From contig JADLFM010000152.1 in NCBI GenBank assembly GCA_020845495.1, positions 7,501 through 71,500 of the forward strand: 64,000 bases of DNA. Direction: 5' to 3'. This document shows, one piece after another, positions 61,768 through 64,000 of the stretch. How positions within the stretch are numbered: the stretch's first letter is position 1; every line of letters begins with the position of its first letter. The stretch is from Chloroflexota bacterium (GTDB lineage Bacteria; Chloroflexota; UBA6077; JACCZL01). The notes under the pieces were generated by a model. That model was given only the letters and a program-made list of their open reading frames with translations, did not search any database and was not told the DNA's origin. Both the position numbers and the translations under genes were made by a program.

Positions 61768-62061
61768 CGCCACATACCTCCTGGCACATGCCAGTCATAT
61801 CTGGTAGGGCGCTCGCGAAGCCGCCCCGGCCTCACTTCGAGCGCCGCTCCCCACGCGGCCACTATAACACCGTGCTGCGACGAATGGGCCGCTTTTCATG
61901 CACAATGTCGGCAGGGCGACACACCAGGTGTGAAGCCGACGACAGGGCGGTCAGGGAGCACGTTTGGGAGGCTCCGAACGCGTTCGGGTGGCTGCCGGCC
62001 AGTGCCGTCGGACGGGTGTACGCAAGGCAAGCCGCCGCCGAGATGGCGGCGAGAACGTTGG

Positions 62062-62135
62062 CACGCCCGGAGGGATTCGAACCCCCGACCCCGTGGTCCG
62101 AAGCCACGTGCTCTAGTCCGCTGAGCTACGGGCGC
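62062..62135 (-). tRNA. tRNA-Arg (anticodon TCG)
   Basis: Acceptor stem GCGCCCG/CGGGCGT, D-arm AGCTCAGCGG, anticodon stem CGTGG/CCACG with loop CTTCGGA (anticodon TCG, reading CGA), T-arm GGGGGTTCGAATCCCTC. The 3' CCA is not encoded. The only feature odd for the type is a G:T pair at position 1-72. Confidence 0.93.
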
Positions 62136-62238
62136 CTATCCACGAGTCATCAACTCTCAGCGGCCAGTCCTCGGAACGGAGCCGACCCATCGGCACGTCC
62201 TGAGAGACCTGGCGACCTGGGACTGACAACTCAGCGGG

Positions 62239-62312
62239 GGTGAGCGAGGGGATTCGAACCCCCGATCTCCAGGGCCACAACCTGGCGCGTTAACCGCTAC
62301 GCTACGCCCACC
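62239..62312 (-). tRNA. tRNA-His (anticodon GTG)
   Basis: Acceptor stem GTGGGCG/CGCTCAC with the extra 5' G (G-1, position 62312) opposite C73, the identity element of tRNA-His. Anticodon stem CCAGG/CCTGG with loop TTGTGGC (GTG). T-arm GGGGGTTCGAATCCCCT. CCA is not encoded. About 100 bases from tRNA-Arg on the same strand, so the two may be co-transcribed. Confidence 0.93.
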
Positions 62313-62570
62313 ACGAGCCGGAGCACTACTCCGGCGCCGCCAAAGTGTACCCGCCCACCGCCGGCCTCGGCAATGCCCGAAACTCGTGGACTCGTGAACT
62401 CGTGGGGGTGCGGTTCAGTGTTTCGCGCCCCCTCGTCGCCGAGATGCCCTCTCACCCTCGGCCCGCAGGTCCGTCAGCTACCGTCGTTCCTCGCGGCGCT
62501 GCTTAATGGCCTCAGGAACCTTCCAGCACGCGGGCAAGGGGCCGGAGCACGGGGGGAGACGGGTGTCGGG

Positions 62571-63299
62571 CTATCGCAGGTGGAAGTACTTGTACGCTTC
62601 GGCGTACTTCATATCGTGGCCCTCAGCAATCTTCGCGGCGCGCTCGCGGATCACCTCATCGAGATCCCAGCCCGGCCGAACGCCGGTGCCGACCTGACTG
62701 ACGTGGGCGCGGAGTGCGTTCACTTTGTCCCCGATCGTGTCGGAAACGTCGATCCAGACGTCAGCCGAATTGCTGCCACCCACGTAGACCTCGCGGACCT
62801 TGTGCGGCTGGAGCCCCTCGGCGAGGAGGTCAGGGAAGACGTGCGGGTCGCGTGCTGAGGGGTAGACGGAATCAAGCGTCGCATCACCGGCTGCCCGGTG
62901 ATCGGGGTGATTCAGGTACCCCTGTGCTGACCAGCGCGTCGTCGGATCCTGGCAGATGACCACATCGGGTCGAAAGCGCCGAATCTGGCGAACGATGTCC
63001 TTGCGAAGCCCGAGACTGTTGACGAGCACACCGTCCTCGTAGCCGAGGAACACCAGAGCCTTGACGCCGAGCCGGTCACAGGCATCCCGCTGCTCGATCC
63101 GACGAATCTCGGCCAGTTCGGCGGGCGCGAGCGATTGGTCGGACGTGCCCTTGTCGCCGGCCGTGCACAGCACGTAGTTGATCTCTTTCCCCTCGCGCGC
63201 CCACTTCGCCACCGTACCCGATGCCATGAACTCGGCGTCATCCGGGTGAGCCACGACGACTAGCACGCTTCGAGCTTCGTACGCTTCCTCGTCCGCCAT
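62571..63299 (-). CDS. PIG-L/LmbE-family N-acyl-sugar deacetylase
   Basis: A 242-residue zinc deacetylase. The zinc motif VVAHPDDAEFMASGTVAKW (HPDD) starts the fold, and the later YLNHPDHRAAGDATLDSVYPSA provides the third ligand (HPDH). Members act on GlcNAc-inositol, bacillithiol or mycothiol precursors and glycopeptide sugars. ATG at 63299 has GGAGAG about ten bases upstream, while longer frames are unsupported. It stands alone, so the natural substrate is open; a low-molecular-weight thiol role would need partner genes elsewhere. Confidence 0.88.
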   Translation of the reverse strand: MADEEAYEARSVLVVVAHPDDAEFMASGTVAKWAREGKEINYVLCTAGDKGTSDQSLAPAELAEIRRIEQRDACDRLGVKALVFLGYEDGVLVNSLGLRKDIVRQIRRFRPDVVICQDPTTRWSAQGYLNHPDHRAAGDATLDSVYPSARDPHVFPDLLAEGLQPHKVREVYVGGSNSADVWIDVSDTIGDKVNALRAHVSQVGTGVRPGWDLDEVIRERAAKIAEGHDMKYAEAYKYFHLR

Positions 63300-63660
63300 G
63301 CGGCCTGTCTCTCCACTCTCTGGATCTGATGATTTCTCACAGAATCTGATGATCTCGCACGTGTGCGCCCGGTCGGCCACGGTTCGTCCGACGATGCCTC
63401 GACCTGAGGGGCCAGCCGCCACAGGCGGCCGACATGACGGCTCGCGGCAGGCGGGCAAGCAATGGCAGGCAGACGGGGCCGTGCCTCGACACCTGGAGAG
63501 GAGTGCGACGAGCAGTCCCCCTCCTCCGTCACCATAGCCAACGGCTCCGGAGGCGTGCAAAATGCCGGCCATGATCCGCGTGCCCCGCCCCTCTCGGGTA
63601 GCGGACGCGTAGATGCGGCGCGGCGGCCTCACCACCGTTTGGGCGACGTTGGTGATGGAC
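63300..63660. other. Intergenic region upstream of the PIG-L gene
   Basis: No supported gene. It should hold the PIG-L promoter on the minus strand. Frames of 80-130 codons on either strand lack start sites and recognisable sequence. It ends at the terminator of the structured small transcript. Confidence 0.4.
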
Positions 63661-63667
63661 GACAAAA

Positions 63668-63701
63668 ACGGCGCGCCCGCTCTCGAGAGCAGGCGCGCCG
63701 T
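63668..63701 (-). terminator. Rho-independent terminator of the small structured transcript
   Basis: On the minus strand a GC-rich hairpin (outer arms ACGGCGCGCC and GGCGCGCCGT; inner GCTCTC/GAGAGC, one mismatch) is followed directly by TTTTTG. This is the only hairpin in the window with a clear T-run, and it points away from the 14-codon ORF at 63757-63801. Confidence 0.85.
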
Positions 63702-63722
63702 GCGTGTTATGGACACGCGGCC

Positions 63723-63786
63723 GGGGGCATCCTGAAAGGCTTCCCCCGAAGCTGGGCTAGGAGGTCAGACCTCCCAGGATGCCCCC
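63723..63786 (-). ncRNA. Candidate structured RNA (three-helix junction)
   Basis: On the minus-strand transcript, GGGGGCATCCTG pairs with CAGGATGCCCCC (12 bp, P1, 63775-63786 with 63723-63734). Inside are GGAGGTC/GACCTCC with a one-base loop as written (P2, 63760-63774) and GCTTC/GAAGC with a four-base loop (P3, about 63740-63753). A further hairpin GCGTGT/ACACGC (63702-63718) and the terminator follow. The 14-codon ORF covers one arm of P1 and all of P2. I do not recognise a known RNA class. Confidence 0.6.
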
Positions 63787-63801
63787 ATGACTACTACTCA
63801 T
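63757..63801 (-). CDS. 14-residue leader-like peptide behind a full Shine-Dalgarno
   Basis: Reads MSSSHGGILGGLTS then TAG. AAAGGAGGTGAT (63807-63818, minus strand) is complementary to twelve consecutive bases at the 3' end of 16S rRNA, with nine bases between GGAGG and the ATG. Such a site strongly implies ribosome binding. The ORF is embedded in the structured RNA. It could be a regulatory leader peptide, a tiny secreted or signalling peptide, or simply a ribosome-loading site in an RNA regulator. No conservation data are available here. Confidence 0.5.
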   Translation of the reverse strand: MSSSHGGILGGLTS

Positions 63802-63927
63802 GCGGCATCACCTCCTTTCACCGAGATGGAGCATACCACACCACGTTCTCGTTCGGGTACCCCTTTGCATCCACTGGGTGTCCCACAGGATATTGCGTCA
63901 AGTACCCTGAGGCGTGGGAGGGCGCCG

Positions 63928-64000
63928 ATGGGTCGGACGGATTGGGACGCCGAAGAGGCACGGTGGGCGGAGCAGATCGAGGCCGTGGTGGGCGGGATGC
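63928..64000 (+). CDS. Unknown protein, 5' end only
   Basis: ATG at 63928 follows GGGAGGG at good spacing; 24 codons (MGRTDWDAEEARWAEQIEAV ...) run off the end of the window. The piece is an acidic, amphipathic helix with two tryptophans and is too short to assign. TTGCAT (63865) and GATATT (63889), 18 bases apart, could be its promoter. It diverges from the small structured transcript. Confidence 0.55.
   Translation, partial: MGRTDWDAEEARWAEQIEAVVGGM

Noticed and set aside
63723..63786. Signal-recognition-particle RNA or another standard small RNA
   Set aside because: The conserved SRP apical loop and asymmetric internal loop are missing, and the hairpin order fits no standard RNA I know.

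Overview
The window is GC-rich, densely coded bacterial chromosome (about two thirds G+C by eye). It carries a mix of core genes (priA, gmk, rqcH, a class A penicillin-binding protein, ilvD, dapA/asd/dapB, sucAB, fumC, tRNA-Arg, tRNA-His) and accessory catabolic and transport genes. Solute-binding lipoproteins with very long Ala/Pro/Ser linkers, many GTG starts with strong GGAGG sites, REP-like 'CCCTCACCCCCAGCCCCTCTCCC' repeats, an actinobacterial-type CysO/CysM/Mec cysteine pathway and TadE-like pseudopilins together suggest a Chloroflexota bacterium (Thermomicrobia or a related soil lineage). This is inference; there is no rRNA in the window to settle it.

Layout. 1-5.3 kb: end of a dipeptide-type ABC permease pair, then two tandem large alpha/beta hydrolases and a third, smaller one. 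5.4-8.1 kb: bicupin protein and an MFS transporter. 8.3-10.7 kb (minus strand): a compact four-gene operon encoding, in order, an E2-like protein, a JAMM peptidase, an E1-like adenylyltransferase and a ubiquitin-like protein. This is the most notable system in the window. 10.9-17.9 kb: a second MFS transporter, a divergent M20-like protein, an LLM-class oxidoreductase, a hydrolase, and an ABC ATPase plus solute-binding protein without a permease. 18-29.3 kb: HNH nuclease, cobU, priA, gmk, divergent rqcH, PBP1A, ilvD. 30.4-35 kb (minus): Rrf2 regulator, cysK, a MoaD-MoeB fusion, cysO, cysM, mec, which is a sulfur-carrier cysteine pathway and the second Ubl/E1/JAMM set in the window. 35-38.6 kb: an NMT1-like binding protein, both aconitase-X subunits, a small membrane protein. 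39-41.6 kb: two TadE-like pseudopilins and a vWA TadG-like protein. 41.9-49.5 kb: M23 peptidase, AsnC-type RAM protein, C26 amidotransferase-like hydrolase, sucAB, hydrolase. 49.7-55 kb: Cache-linked adenylate cyclase, small proteins, HAD hydrolase, GNAT, rhomboid. 55-59.6 kb: the dapB/asd/dapA lysine/diaminopimelate genes and fumC. 59.9-64 kb: CBS-domain membrane protein, a 30-residue acidic ORF, two tRNAs, a PIG-L deacetylase, and a compact structured transcript carrying a 14-codon ORF behind a full-length Shine-Dalgarno and ending in a Rho-independent terminator.

How the genes work together. The E2/JAMM/E1/Ubl operon has every part needed to mature, activate, transfer and remove a small ubiquitin-like modifier. 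The CysO cluster uses the same protein folds for sulfur delivery: MoeB charges CysO, CysM uses the thiocarboxylate, Mec releases cysteine. A palindromic ATTGCATGCAAT-like element recurs upstream of three genes, including the gap between the Ubl operon and an MFS gene, so a shared regulator is possible. Strong hairpins close most convergent gene pairs.
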